A stretch of DNA of 64,000 nt from Petrotoga sp. 9PWA.NaAc.5.4 (GTDB lineage Bacteria > Thermotogota > Thermotogae > Petrotogales > Petrotogaceae): NCBI RefSeq assembly GCF_002895485.1, contig NZ_AZRK01000001.1:124001-188000 (forward strand), in the 5' to 3' direction. Of the stretch, positions 25,159 to 33,742 are shown piece by piece. The position numbers and the translations under genes were made by a program. Under the pieces are notes generated by a model, which made no database searches, had not been told where the DNA came from, and was given only the letters and a program-made list of their open reading frames with translations. How positions within the stretch are numbered: position 1 is the first letter of the stretch; each line of letters begins with the position of its first letter.

Positions 25159-28080
25159 TTGCTTCAAAATGAATTAATAAAATTTTTGAATTTTTTAAAA
25201 AATGCTAATAAGCAAACGGTTGTAATAGTACCTGAAAACTTTTTTCAAGAAGTAGAGGATGATAAAATATTAGAATATCCAGATTTTGATATATTTCCTT
25301 ATGAAGAATTAGATGTTTCGCCAAGTATAAAGGCAAAGCGATTAAAAACTTTGTATTACTTGTTAAATAAAAAAAATGCGCCAATTTTAACTACATTAAG
25401 CGCCTTGATTAAATTTACTGTACCAAAGAAAGATTTTATAACAAAAAAATACTTCCTTAAAGATACTTTTAAGATGGAAACGAAAGATTTATATCAATTG
25501 GGGTACACAATATCTGAGGAAGTGGTAAATCCTGGTGAATTTTCGAAAAAAGGCTTTGTGAGGGATGCCTATATACCATTGTACGACTATCCTCTAAGGA
25601 TAGAATTGTTTGATAATGAAATTGATAGAATAACTTTCTTCGATAGTTACTCGCAGAGATCCGTACAAAATTTAGACTGTTTTGAATTGATTCCTGGCTC
25701 GGAAATACTGAAATTCGAAAACAATTTAAAAATCTACGAAAAACGAATAAAATATTATATGGAAAAATTTAAAGAAGAAAATCTCATTACACCAGACCAA
25801 TTAAATACAATCCCAAGCATATTTTATAAAGACAAAAATAGCTTGTTAAGTTATCTTGATAATAATTCTGAAATTTATATAATAAACAAAAGCGATGTCA
25901 TAAAATCTTACGCCGAAAAAGAAAAAGAAAATTATGAAATGTGTGATACTCCTTTAAAGAAAAACCTATACAAAACGTTTTCGGGACATAATATAGAAAT
26001 AATAAACGAGTTAACCTATAAAGAATTAAATTTAAACTTAGAAAAAATTTCATTTATAAAGTCAAAAAAAGAAGACAAAAGAATTGATTACATACCTTTG
26101 TTAGATTGGGAAGATTTGAAAGAAGGCGATTTAGTTGTTCACGAAGACTATGGAATAGGAATATACCACGGCGTTAACAAAGTAGAAACATCATTGGGTT
26201 TAAGAGAATACATAACGTTAGAATACGCTAATAGTTCTAAAGTTTATGTTCCAGTAGGAAGGTTGGATAAACTTTCAAAATATATTGGGGACCCTCAAGT
26301 AGTTACTATTTCCTCTTTAAACGGGAAAAAATGGAAAAACACTAAACTAAAAGTTCAAAAAGAAATAAGAGAAAAAATAAAAGAACTTTTAAAAATATAC
26401 GCTCTAAGAGAAAATCAAAAAGGAATAAGATTGGAAGGAGATAAAGAATTAGAGGAAAAGTTTAAGTCAACTTTTCCCTATATTGAAACACCTGATCAAG
26501 AAAAAAGTATAAAAGAGATTTTAAAAGATTTAGAAAGTGATAAACCTATGGACAGATTATTAGCAGGAGATTCCGGATTTGGTAAAACAGAGGTAGCTAT
26601 GAGAGCCGCTTTTAGAGCCGTTGTTTCAAATTATCAGGTATTATTATTAGCTCCAACAACCATACTTGCCAATCAACATTATGAAAATTTTAAAGAAAGG
26701 ATGGAACCTTTTGGAGTAAAAATAGTGTTATTGACAAGGCATAGAACGCTAAAAGAAAAAGAAGCCATTTTTCAAGAAATAAAAAACGGTACAATAGATA
26801 TAATAATAGGTACACATACACTTTTATCAGATTCTTTAGAGATTAAAAAGTTGGGCTTAGTAATAGTAGATGAAGAGCAAAGATTTGGGGTATTACAAAA
26901 AGAAAAATTTAAAAAATTGAGTGAAGGGGTAAATTTTTTAATGATGAGTGCTACCCCTATTCCAAGAACTTTATATATGTCCATAAGTGGTTTAAGAGAA
27001 ATATCCACTATTTCTACGCCACCTCTTGGTAGGTTGCCTATACAAACATACATTGGGCAATATTCCGACAAAATTGTAAGAACTGCTATTTTAAGAGAAA
27101 AAGCAAGGAGTGGTCAAACTATCTTTATTCATAATAGAGTTCAAGAATTAGATGAAATATATAAAAAATTGGTGCTCCTTGTCCCAGAAGTTAAAATTAA
27201 GATGATCCATGGAAATACCAATAAAAAAGAATTTGCAGAAGTTATAAATGATTTTTATAAAGGCGAAATAGATGTTCTACTTGCTACAACCATTATAGAA
27301 AACGGCATCGATATTCCTAACGTTAATACATTAATAGTTGACGATTCCGAGAGATATGGAATCTCACAACTTTATCAAATAAAAGGAAGAGTAGGTAGAT
27401 CAAACAAAAGAGGATTCGCATATTTTCTATATAAAAAAGAACTTAGCCAAGAAGCTAAAAAACGTTTAGAAGCAATAAAACAATACAACGAACCAGGAAG
27501 TGGCTTAAAACTGGCTCTAAGAGATATGGAAATAAGAGGATATGGCGATATACTTGGCATAGAACAAAAAGGTCATATAAACGCTATAGGACTACATCTC
27601 TATCAAGAGATGTTGAATAAAGTTTTATTTGAATATGGAATCAAAAAAGAAGAGGAGATCATTAAACCTCAAAATTATACTGAGATTAAAGGCATAAAGG
27701 GTTCATTAGTTATACCAGAAGAATACATACCAAATTCAATTGAAAGAATGAGAATATATAGAAGAATTTCCGTGGCAAAAACTCCTCAAGAAGTCGAAGA
27801 TATACAGGCAGAAGTTATAGATAAATATGGAAGGGTTCCACCATCCGTAGAAAGACTTTTTAAATATGCATTAATTAAAGTTAAAGCAAGCATGGAAGGT
27901 ATTAAAGAAATCGATATAGGTGAAACTTATATCTCGTTTAAATTCACCGATGATGTTTTGCCAAAGATAGAAAAATATAATAAATTTTCAAGAAAAACCA
28001 CTTTTTCTCCAGATACAAAAGAACTTATTGCATATGGACCTAAAGATGAAATACAGTATATGGAAAAAGTTTTTTCATAA
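25159..28080 (+). CDS. mfd: Transcription-repair coupling factor Mfd
   Basis: This translocase releases stalled RNA polymerase and recruits UvrA. The order of parts is: a UvrB-like N-terminal region (FPYEELDVSP..., GEFSKKGFVRDAYIP, LFDNEIDRITFFD), the RNA-polymerase-interacting domain (GDLVVHEDYGIGIYHG), the RecG-like helicase core with Walker A AGDSGFGKTEVAMRAAF, DEEQRFG and SATPIPRTLYMS, a helicase C domain (IENGIDIPNVNT, GRVGRS), and a TRCF C-terminal domain. At 973 residues it is shorter than the usual 1,100-1,150; the missing length is in the N-terminal UvrB-homology part. TTG 25159 has AGGAGG upstream. Confidence 0.96.
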   Translation: MLQNELIKFLNFLKNANKQTVVIVPENFFQEVEDDKILEYPDFDIFPYEELDVSPSIKAKRLKTLYYLLNKKNAPILTTLSALIKFTVPKKDFITKKYFLKDTFKMETKDLYQLGYTISEEVVNPGEFSKKGFVRDAYIPLYDYPLRIELFDNEIDRITFFDSYSQRSVQNLDCFELIPGSEILKFENNLKIYEKRIKYYMEKFKEENLITPDQLNTIPSIFYKDKNSLLSYLDNNSEIYIINKSDVIKSYAEKEKENYEMCDTPLKKNLYKTFSGHNIEIINELTYKELNLNLEKISFIKSKKEDKRIDYIPLLDWEDLKEGDLVVHEDYGIGIYHGVNKVETSLGLREYITLEYANSSKVYVPVGRLDKLSKYIGDPQVVTISSLNGKKWKNTKLKVQKEIREKIKELLKIYALRENQKGIRLEGDKELEEKFKSTFPYIETPDQEKSIKEILKDLESDKPMDRLLAGDSGFGKTEVAMRAAFRAVVSNYQVLLLAPTTILANQHYENFKERMEPFGVKIVLLTRHRTLKEKEAIFQEIKNGTIDIIIGTHTLLSDSLEIKKLGLVIVDEEQRFGVLQKEKFKKLSEGVNFLMMSATPIPRTLYMSISGLREISTISTPPLGRLPIQTYIGQYSDKIVRTAILREKARSGQTIFIHNRVQELDEIYKKLVLLVPEVKIKMIHGNTNKKEFAEVINDFYKGEIDVLLATTIIENGIDIPNVNTLIVDDSERYGISQLYQIKGRVGRSNKRGFAYFLYKKELSQEAKKRLEAIKQYNEPGSGLKLALRDMEIRGYGDILGIEQKGHINAIGLHLYQEMLNKVLFEYGIKKEEEIIKPQNYTEIKGIKGSLVIPEEYIPNSIERMRIYRRISVAKTPQEVEDIQAEVIDKYGRVPPSVERLFKYALIKVKASMEGIKEIDIGETYISFKFTDDVLPKIEKYNKFSRKTTFSPDTKELIAYGPKDEIQYMEKVFS

Positions 28081-28099
28081 TATTTAAGAGGTGAAACGC

Positions 28100-29455
28100 T
28101 TGATATATGATACAATAGCAGCTATATCTACTCCTATAGGTACCGGCGCTATAGGAAGTGTTAGGGTATCGGGAAACAAAGTAAAAAAAATAATAGATAA
28201 TACTTTAAAACCTAAAAATTATGAATCAAAAAGAATGTATTATGGATGGTTATACGATGAAAATAAAAAAATAGATGAAATTACCTGGGTGTATCATAAG
28301 GGTCCTAACTCTTATACAGGCGAAGATATGCTTGAAATTTTTTGTCATGGCGGTAAATTAATAACATTAAACGTTTTAAAAACGATTTTAAAAAATGGAG
28401 CGAGACAAGCTTTACCGGGTGAATTTTCAAAAAGAGCTGTGCTAAATGGTAAGATGGATCTTATAAAGGCAGAAGCAATTAATAATCTAATAAAATCAGA
28501 GACAGAAATAGCTTTAAAAGTTTCACTTAATCAATTATCAAATTCCCTATCTAAAAAAATTATTGAGATAAAAAATGAGCTTTTAAAAATTGCTGCTGAA
28601 ATAGAAGTAGAAATGGACTATCCTGAAGATGTAGAACTAACAACAAGAAATTTAAACGAAAAATTAAAAGAAATTTTGAAAAATATGGAAAATATATTGC
28701 AAGAATCTGATAATGGAATAATTGCAATTGAAGGTTTAAAAACTGTAATAGTTGGAAAGCCAAATTCTGGAAAAAGTACTTTGCTGAATGCCCTTTTAAG
28801 AAAAGATAGAGCTATAGTTACTGATATTCCTGGAACCACAAGAGACACGATTGAAGAAAATTTGAATATCAACGGCATATTCATAAGGCTCATAGATACA
28901 GCAGGCATAAGACACACGAAAGACAAGTTAGAAAAAATAGGTATAGAAAGAACTATAAGTTCTATGAAACAGGCAGATTTAATTTTATTTGTAGTGGACG
29001 GGACAACACCTTTTGATGATTCAGATAATCTTATATACAATTATGTAAAAAACTTAAAAGACAAAAATGTTATAATTGTTTTAAATAAGAATGATTCTTC
29101 TGATTTCAATGAAAATAATTATTTTAAAAATATCCAAGATGAAAATTATGAAGTTATTTCTGTCTCCGCAAAAAATTGTAAAATAAAATCTCTTGAAGAC
29201 AAAATTTTTGAAATGTACTTTGAAAAGTTAAATATAGAAGAACCCACACTTACGACTCAAAGGCAAAAAAACGCTTTAGAATCGGCCAAAGAATATGTTA
29301 TCTCAGCTATAGATTCTATTAATAAAGGTTTTACAAATGATGTTGTGATGATAGACATTCGAAAATCTATCGAAAAAATTTACGAACTCACAGGCGAAAA
29401 CTATACTGACGAATTATTAAATACAATATTTTCAAATTTCTGTGTGGGAAAGTAG
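28100..29455 (+). CDS. mnmE: tRNA modification GTPase MnmE
   Basis: This protein, with MnmG, installs the aminomethyl group on wobble uridine of tRNA. The N-terminal formyl-THF-binding domain has DTIAAISTPIGTGAIGSVRVSG and GPNSYTGEDMLEIFCHGG. The inserted G domain has GKPNSGKST, DIPGTTRDT, DTAGI and NKND. The C-terminus is the characteristic FCVGK. TTG 28100 gives the canonical N-terminus and correct spacing to AAGAGGTG; GTG 28091 overlaps that site. About 451 residues. Confidence 0.96.
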   Translation: MIYDTIAAISTPIGTGAIGSVRVSGNKVKKIIDNTLKPKNYESKRMYYGWLYDENKKIDEITWVYHKGPNSYTGEDMLEIFCHGGKLITLNVLKTILKNGARQALPGEFSKRAVLNGKMDLIKAEAINNLIKSETEIALKVSLNQLSNSLSKKIIEIKNELLKIAAEIEVEMDYPEDVELTTRNLNEKLKEILKNMENILQESDNGIIAIEGLKTVIVGKPNSGKSTLLNALLRKDRAIVTDIPGTTRDTIEENLNINGIFIRLIDTAGIRHTKDKLEKIGIERTISSMKQADLILFVVDGTTPFDDSDNLIYNYVKNLKDKNVIIVLNKNDSSDFNENNYFKNIQDENYEVISVSAKNCKIKSLEDKIFEMYFEKLNIEEPTLTTQRQKNALESAKEYVISAIDSINKGFTNDVVMIDIRKSIEKIYELTGENYTDELLNTIFSNFCVGK

Positions 29456-29464
29456 GAGGTAAAT

Positions 29465-30172
29465 ATGAAACTTATTCTTTCATTTTTTTTAGGATTGATT
29501 CCACTATTGCAATTTTTTGTAAAAGGATGGTTATTCTTTGGAATTTCTTCATTAACCCTAATTTTATCTTACTTTTTGTTGAGAAGAAATAACTCAAAAA
29601 TTTTTTTGATCGAAGCTTCTTCTTTGTTAATTTCACAAATTTTTATGTTTTTTCTTGGATTTTCAAATATACCGATATTTTTATATATTATAGTTGCGGC
29701 AGTATTAATATTTATTGCTTCTAAAGAAGAAAAAATGTTAGATGACTTAAAGAAATTTATTAAAGAATCAGGATATTCTTCAAATAATTGGAACTATGAA
29801 TTATGCTTTTTTGGAATGGGTCAAATAAACGACATGGATCATTTATACAATCTAACTCCTTCAGCCTTTGGCTATGGTGAAAAAGGCATTGCATTCAACA
29901 CAAAGCTTGGAAATGGAAGTGAATATAAACGATTTATAAAATACAAAGACATGGATAATTTTGGTTTATTTAGAATTCAAAAAAAGCAGGAACCTTATTA
30001 TCCAAAAATTAGAGACATGGTAGTGTGGCCCAAGAATATGAGCACCATGCACAAATCAACTATAGATACTTACGGATTATATATATGTGTAGAGGATGAG
30101 ACTCTAACATTTTATGAATCTGCAAATATTATGTTAAAAATATCAAACTATATGGAAAAATATAGAAGTTAA
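29465..30172 (+). CDS. Membrane-anchored hypothetical protein
   Basis: I do not recognise this 235-residue protein. Three or four hydrophobic segments occupy residues 1-95. They are followed by a short charged helix and a soluble domain (about 105-235) with a patterned region GYGEKGIAFNTKLGNG and several aromatic residues (YELCFFGMGQIND, EPYYPKIRDMVVWP). It starts 9 bases after mnmE with AGGAGG upstream and is probably the last gene of that transcript. No catalytic motif is evident. Confidence 0.65.
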   Translation: MKLILSFFLGLIPLLQFFVKGWLFFGISSLTLILSYFLLRRNNSKIFLIEASSLLISQIFMFFLGFSNIPIFLYIIVAAVLIFIASKEEKMLDDLKKFIKESGYSSNNWNYELCFFGMGQINDMDHLYNLTPSAFGYGEKGIAFNTKLGNGSEYKRFIKYKDMDNFGLFRIQKKQEPYYPKIRDMVVWPKNMSTMHKSTIDTYGLYICVEDETLTFYESANIMLKISNYMEKYRS

Positions 30173-30225
30173 TATTTTTATCTTCACGCTATAATTATTT
30201 TTTTATTTAGTAATAATGAAATATG

Positions 30226-30401
30226 ATTAGTCGTTTTAAAAAGGTCGGGACACAGCCCTTTCTCATCTCCTTTGCTACACTTAGTGAAAAAGTTAAAGAA
30301 ACTCATAGTTATTAAGCGTTAGAGTGATGGAAGTATTTTTGAAAAAATTTAAAGCTAAAAATTTGGTAAAACTTAAGTTTTGAAATTTTTAAAGAGAGTA
30401 A
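30226..30401 (+). repeat. MITE-like repeat, copy 5 (first of a tandem trio)
   Basis: Forward copy lacking a clear left terminus. The middle reads GGTCGGGACACAGCCC; the hairpin stem has shifted (CAC-TTA-GTG). The right end has the AAAACTTAAGTTTT palindrome followed by GAAATTTTTAAAGAGAGTA at 30382-30401. Confidence 0.75.
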
Positions 30402-30410
30402 TAAATAATA

Positions 30411-30600
30411 AATACTTTAGAAATGAGAATTTTCTAAAAATAAGCATTTGAATTTATAGCGGGTCCAGGGCGGAGCCCTCTCCCTCTTCTTTCGGTACAA
30501 GTACCGAAAAAGTTAAAAAAATTCAGAATTAGTGAGATTTAAAGTTATGTAGGCATTTTATAAAAAATCAGATCTAAAACATATATATATATAAGCGGAT
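30411..30600 (+). repeat. MITE-like repeat, copy 6 (second of a tandem trio)
   Basis: Forward copy starting ACTTTAGAAATGAG at 30414. Its first 118 bases are nearly identical (one substitution) to copy 7, 203 bases downstream. It contains the perfect 9-bp hairpin TTTCGGTAC-AA-GTACCGAAA and the AGGGC-GGA-GCCCT stem. The right terminus is missing, replaced by an AT dinucleotide run near 30580. Confidence 0.85.
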
Positions 30601-30616
30601 AAAAATATAAATAGGG

Positions 30617-30819
30617 ACTTTAGAAATGAGAATTTTCTAAAAATAAGCATTTGAATTTATAGCGGGTCCAGGGCGGAGCCCTCTCCCTCTTCCTTCGGTA
30701 CAAGTACCGAAAAAGTTAAAAAAATTCAGAATTAGTAAAATTTAAAGTTATATATATATTTTATAAAAAATTTAACAATAAAATATATACAACGATTCTT
30801 AGAATTTCTAAAGTAAGTA
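30617..30819 (+). repeat. MITE-like repeat, copy 7 (third of a tandem trio)
   Basis: Best-preserved tandem copy, about 203 bp, with left terminus GGGACTTTAGAAATGA and right terminus ATTTCTAAAGTAAGTA (30804-30819). The central hairpin is intact. The right end lies 24 bases upstream of the ABC-2 permease start. The stretch 30173-30843 holds nothing besides these three repeats. Confidence 0.9.
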
Positions 30820-30843
30820 TAGGATATGGATAAGGAGGAAAAA

Positions 30844-32019
30844 ATGAAAGCATTAAAAATGTCTTGGTATGAAATTAAAAAGGTTTTAAGAAATAGAGCG
30901 GTTTTAATACTAACTCTAATTGTTCCTATTATTCTTGCTTTTTTAGGCTCATCTTTTTATCCAACCGATTTGGTACAAAACTTTCAACTTGCATTGTATA
31001 ATCAAGATAACAGTTTTTTGGGAAATATCGCTTTTTTGCTAATAAAACAATTTTTAAACTTTGAAAATACTTTAGAAATAAAAAATGAAGAACAATTACA
31101 GCAAGTTATTATGCAATCGAAATATGATTCTATTTTGATCATACCAAAAGGATTTACCAATGATTTAGTCAATCGAAGGCAAACCACACTTTATATAGTA
31201 CCAAATCCACATAAAATTCAAAACAGTATGATGATTTATACAGCTTTTAAAGCTGTTTTTGATGAATTGGCTGGAATTCCTGAAATCAGAGTTGATTCTA
31301 CTACTAATTTTTTAGCTGGTGGAGGCATCGGAATAGACGAAACAAGACCGAAACCAGAAATTAAAATGTTAATTCCGAGTTTAGAAGACGGATCTTTGGT
31401 TGTCTCAAGCTCTACAAATTTGGGTATCAATGATATGTTTGCCCCTTTAGTCGCAGTTGTAGCTATTTTGCTTTTATCGATGATTGGTATTGCGTATACA
31501 TTTGGGCAATCAAGAGAAATGGGCCTGTTGGATTTGTATATTTCAAATGGTTTAAAGTTAAGAGATTTTGTCCTCTCTAAATTAATAGCTTACATAATAA
31601 TGGGTTTTTTAGCAGGACTGTTTTCATGGTATATGTTTAGACTTTTTGGTGTACATTCTCAGGCTGCTCCTTGGAATTTGATTTTATTAATATTAGTTTC
31701 AGTATTTGCTTTTTCAACATTTGGTTTATTTTTATCTTCTTTTTTGAAAACAGCTAAAGCTTCGTCTTTCCTTGTAACAGCTATAATAGGAGTAATGTTC
31801 ATATTTGGAGGTATATTGATACCTATTCCAGATGGAAGTTTCCTTCAATATATGGCAAATATATTTCCCATTAAATATTCGTTGGACGCATGGAGAAAAT
31901 TAACTGTCTTAGGTTATGGGCTCTTTCAAATAAGTAATGAAATTATAATATTACTTTGTTTTGGTATAACGTTTTTATTGGGTTCTATATTATTTATAAA
32001 AACAACTCAAAAAGCTTAG
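30844..32019 (+). CDS. ABC-2 type transporter permease
   Basis: This membrane protein of 391 residues has one N-terminal transmembrane segment, a large extracytoplasmic loop (about 45-200) and five to six C-terminal segments, the architecture of ABC-2 exporter permeases (YhgE/NatB-like). The conserved MGLLDLYISNGLKLRDFVLSKLIAY and IFPIKYSLDAWRKLT patterns fit. ATG 30844 has AAGGAGG upstream. No ATPase gene adjoins it; the space where one would be expected is filled by three tandem repeats. The substrate is unknown. Confidence 0.85.
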   Translation: MKALKMSWYEIKKVLRNRAVLILTLIVPIILAFLGSSFYPTDLVQNFQLALYNQDNSFLGNIAFLLIKQFLNFENTLEIKNEEQLQQVIMQSKYDSILIIPKGFTNDLVNRRQTTLYIVPNPHKIQNSMMIYTAFKAVFDELAGIPEIRVDSTTNFLAGGGIGIDETRPKPEIKMLIPSLEDGSLVVSSSTNLGINDMFAPLVAVVAILLLSMIGIAYTFGQSREMGLLDLYISNGLKLRDFVLSKLIAYIIMGFLAGLFSWYMFRLFGVHSQAAPWNLILLILVSVFAFSTFGLFLSSFLKTAKASSFLVTAIIGVMFIFGGILIPIPDGSFLQYMANIFPIKYSLDAWRKLTVLGYGLFQISNEIIILLCFGITFLLGSILFIKTTQKA

Positions 32020-32032
32020 GAGGAAGATAACA

Positions 32033-32836
32033 TTGAGACAAATAGCCTTTTTAACAGATTGGGGGCTTTCTTCATACTATGTAGGAGTTACTAAATCAGT
32101 AATAAAACAAATAAATGAAAATGCTGAAATAATAGACATTACTCATAGCGCAGGGCATTTTAATATCAAAAAATATGGATGTATTTTACATAGAGCTTCT
32201 TTTGATTTTCCAATGGAAACTGTTTTTTTATGTGTAGTAGACCCTACTGTTGGAAGTAATAGAAAACCTATAGCTCTACAAACCATTCAGAATAACCTTT
32301 TTTTTGTCGGACCGGACAACGGTTTATTCAGCTTGGTAATTGAAGAATTTGGTTTGAAAAAAGCTGTTGAACTTTCAAATGAAAAATATTATTACAAAAA
32401 AAGATCTTTGACATTTCATGGAAGAGATATTTTTGCACCGGTTGCAGCATACCTTAATAAAGGTATAACTTTAAATGAAATTGGAAAAGAAATAGAATAT
32501 GAAGATATAGAAACATTCAAAATTAAAAAACCCGAGATCACAAATAACAGGCTTATTTTTGAATATCTCTATTCAGACGATTTTGGAAACATAGAAACTA
32601 ATTTAACTCCTAAGTATCTTTCAAAAATCACATCTAAAAGTTTTTTTGAGGTAGAAATCAACGGCATAAAAAAAGAAGCATTTTTAGTTAATAACTATTC
32701 AGAAGTCGGAAAGGGTGACTTGATAATTCATTTAGATAGTTCTGGCTACTATGAAATAGCTGTCAACCAAGGTAATGCCTCAAAAGTTTTCAATATCCCT
32801 GAAGATTTTGATGGACAAATAATTTTATACTTATGA
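32033..32836 (+). CDS. SAM hydrolase / SAM hydroxide adenosyltransferase (DUF62 family)
   Basis: This enzyme hydrolyses S-adenosylmethionine to adenosine and methionine in characterised family members. It starts FLTDWG and keeps the conserved Asp-Arg-His set, here Asp70 (VVDPTVG), Arg77 and His129 (TFHGRD), plus GPDNGLFS. 267 residues, the normal length. TTG 32033 is the only sensible start, with AGGAGG upstream. It is 13 bases after the ABC permease, so the two are probably cotranscribed. Its purpose in the cell is unclear. Confidence 0.92.
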   Translation: MRQIAFLTDWGLSSYYVGVTKSVIKQINENAEIIDITHSAGHFNIKKYGCILHRASFDFPMETVFLCVVDPTVGSNRKPIALQTIQNNLFFVGPDNGLFSLVIEEFGLKKAVELSNEKYYYKKRSLTFHGRDIFAPVAAYLNKGITLNEIGKEIEYEDIETFKIKKPEITNNRLIFEYLYSDDFGNIETNLTPKYLSKITSKSFFEVEINGIKKEAFLVNNYSEVGKGDLIIHLDSSGYYEIAVNQGNASKVFNIPEDFDGQIILYL

Positions 32837-32860
32837 ATAAAATATCAAAAGAGAATCAAA

Positions 32861-33490
32861 ATGAAGTACATTTCGATAGAAAACTCTAAAGAAATTACGA
32901 TCATCATAGAAAAATCGCGATTTATAGCGAATGCCTTACAAATAAAAAATACATTTCAAGCCCATAATTTTATAAAAGATATCAATCAAAAATATAAAAA
33001 CGCTACTCATAATTGTTGGGCTTATAGAGTTTATGAAAATGAGAGAGAACTCTTTAATTATTCTGATAACAAAGAACCTTCAGGAACTGCTGGTAGGCGA
33101 ATTTTAGGAGTTATTGAAAAATATAACTTGTACAATGTTGCAATTGTAGTAACAAGATACTTTGGAGGAATAAAATTAGGTATTAGAGGCTTAATAGATG
33201 CATACTCACAAGCGGCTGAAGAAGTAATTAAAAATTCTCAATTAGTTACATATGAACCCTTTCTAATTTATGAGATATATTGCGATTACAGTAATTTTTC
33301 GCATATACAAAGAATGTTCAGCAAAGATCCCAATGTTTCAATTATAGAGCAGAAATTTGGAGAAATAGTCTTTTTAAAACTTAAAATAGCTGAAGAATAT
33401 GAAAATAATATTTTGAATATTTTAAAAAATAGAATTTTAAAATTAGATTTTATAGAAAAGGCTGATTATCCGATTCAACAATCTGTTTAA
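32861..33490 (+). CDS. YigZ/IMPACT family protein
   Basis: This 209-residue protein has an N-terminal UPF0029/Impact domain (KSRFIANALQI, HNCWAYRVYENERELFNYSDNKEPSGTAGRRIL, VTRYFGGIKLGIRGLIDAY) and a C-terminal ferredoxin-fold domain (DUF1949-like). The family is conserved but its bacterial function is not firmly settled; links to translation have been proposed. It is 24 bases after the SAM hydrolase gene. It is followed by repeat copy 8. Confidence 0.92.
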   Translation: MKYISIENSKEITIIIEKSRFIANALQIKNTFQAHNFIKDINQKYKNATHNCWAYRVYENERELFNYSDNKEPSGTAGRRILGVIEKYNLYNVAIVVTRYFGGIKLGIRGLIDAYSQAAEEVIKNSQLVTYEPFLIYEIYCDYSNFSHIQRMFSKDPNVSIIEQKFGEIVFLKLKIAEEYENNILNILKNRILKLDFIEKADYPIQQSV

Positions 33491-33498
33491 AGTTTCAT

Positions 33499-33715
33499 AG
33501 AAACTTCATAAATGATAATTTTAAAAAATGAACATTTGATTTACAATGGGTTCAGAGCGAAGTTCCATCCCCATTCTGAGAAGCCAAATTCGCCGAAGAT
33601 GAAGGCAGGGTGGGGTATATCTTTCGTTACGTGTAACGAAGAAGTTAAAGAATTCATAGTTAACAAAAAATTAGAGTATTGATAAAATTTAAGTTTTAAA
33701 TTTCTAAAGTGAGTA
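33499..33715 (+). repeat. MITE-like repeat, copy 8, with an 11-bp target duplication
   Basis: Forward copy flanked by exact direct repeats TAAAGTTTCAT at 33488-33498 and 33716-33726. The right terminus TTTCTAAAGTGAGTA ends at 33715, 27 bases before the dnaX start. The hairpin is CGTTAC-GT-GTAACG, a compensatory variant of CGGTAC-AA-GTACCG. It also carries an extra 40-50 bp GC-richer insert with pairing ends (CCCCATTCT / AGGGTGGGG). Confidence 0.88.
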
Positions 33716-33742
33716 TAAAGTTTCATGTTAGGAGGATGATTA

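Noticed and set aside
28618-29040. 140-codon minus-strand frame inside mnmE
   Set aside because: Exact antisense shadow of a well-conserved gene; hydrophobic-looking composition arises from the complementary codons.
30574-30594. AT dinucleotide run, considered as a promoter or satellite
   Set aside because: Short and inside the degraded end of repeat copy 6; no consistent spacing to a start codon.
30226-30819. Tandem repeats considered as a CRISPR array
   Set aside because: Units are about 200 bp and diverged, with no short regular repeat-spacer pattern and no cas genes in the window.
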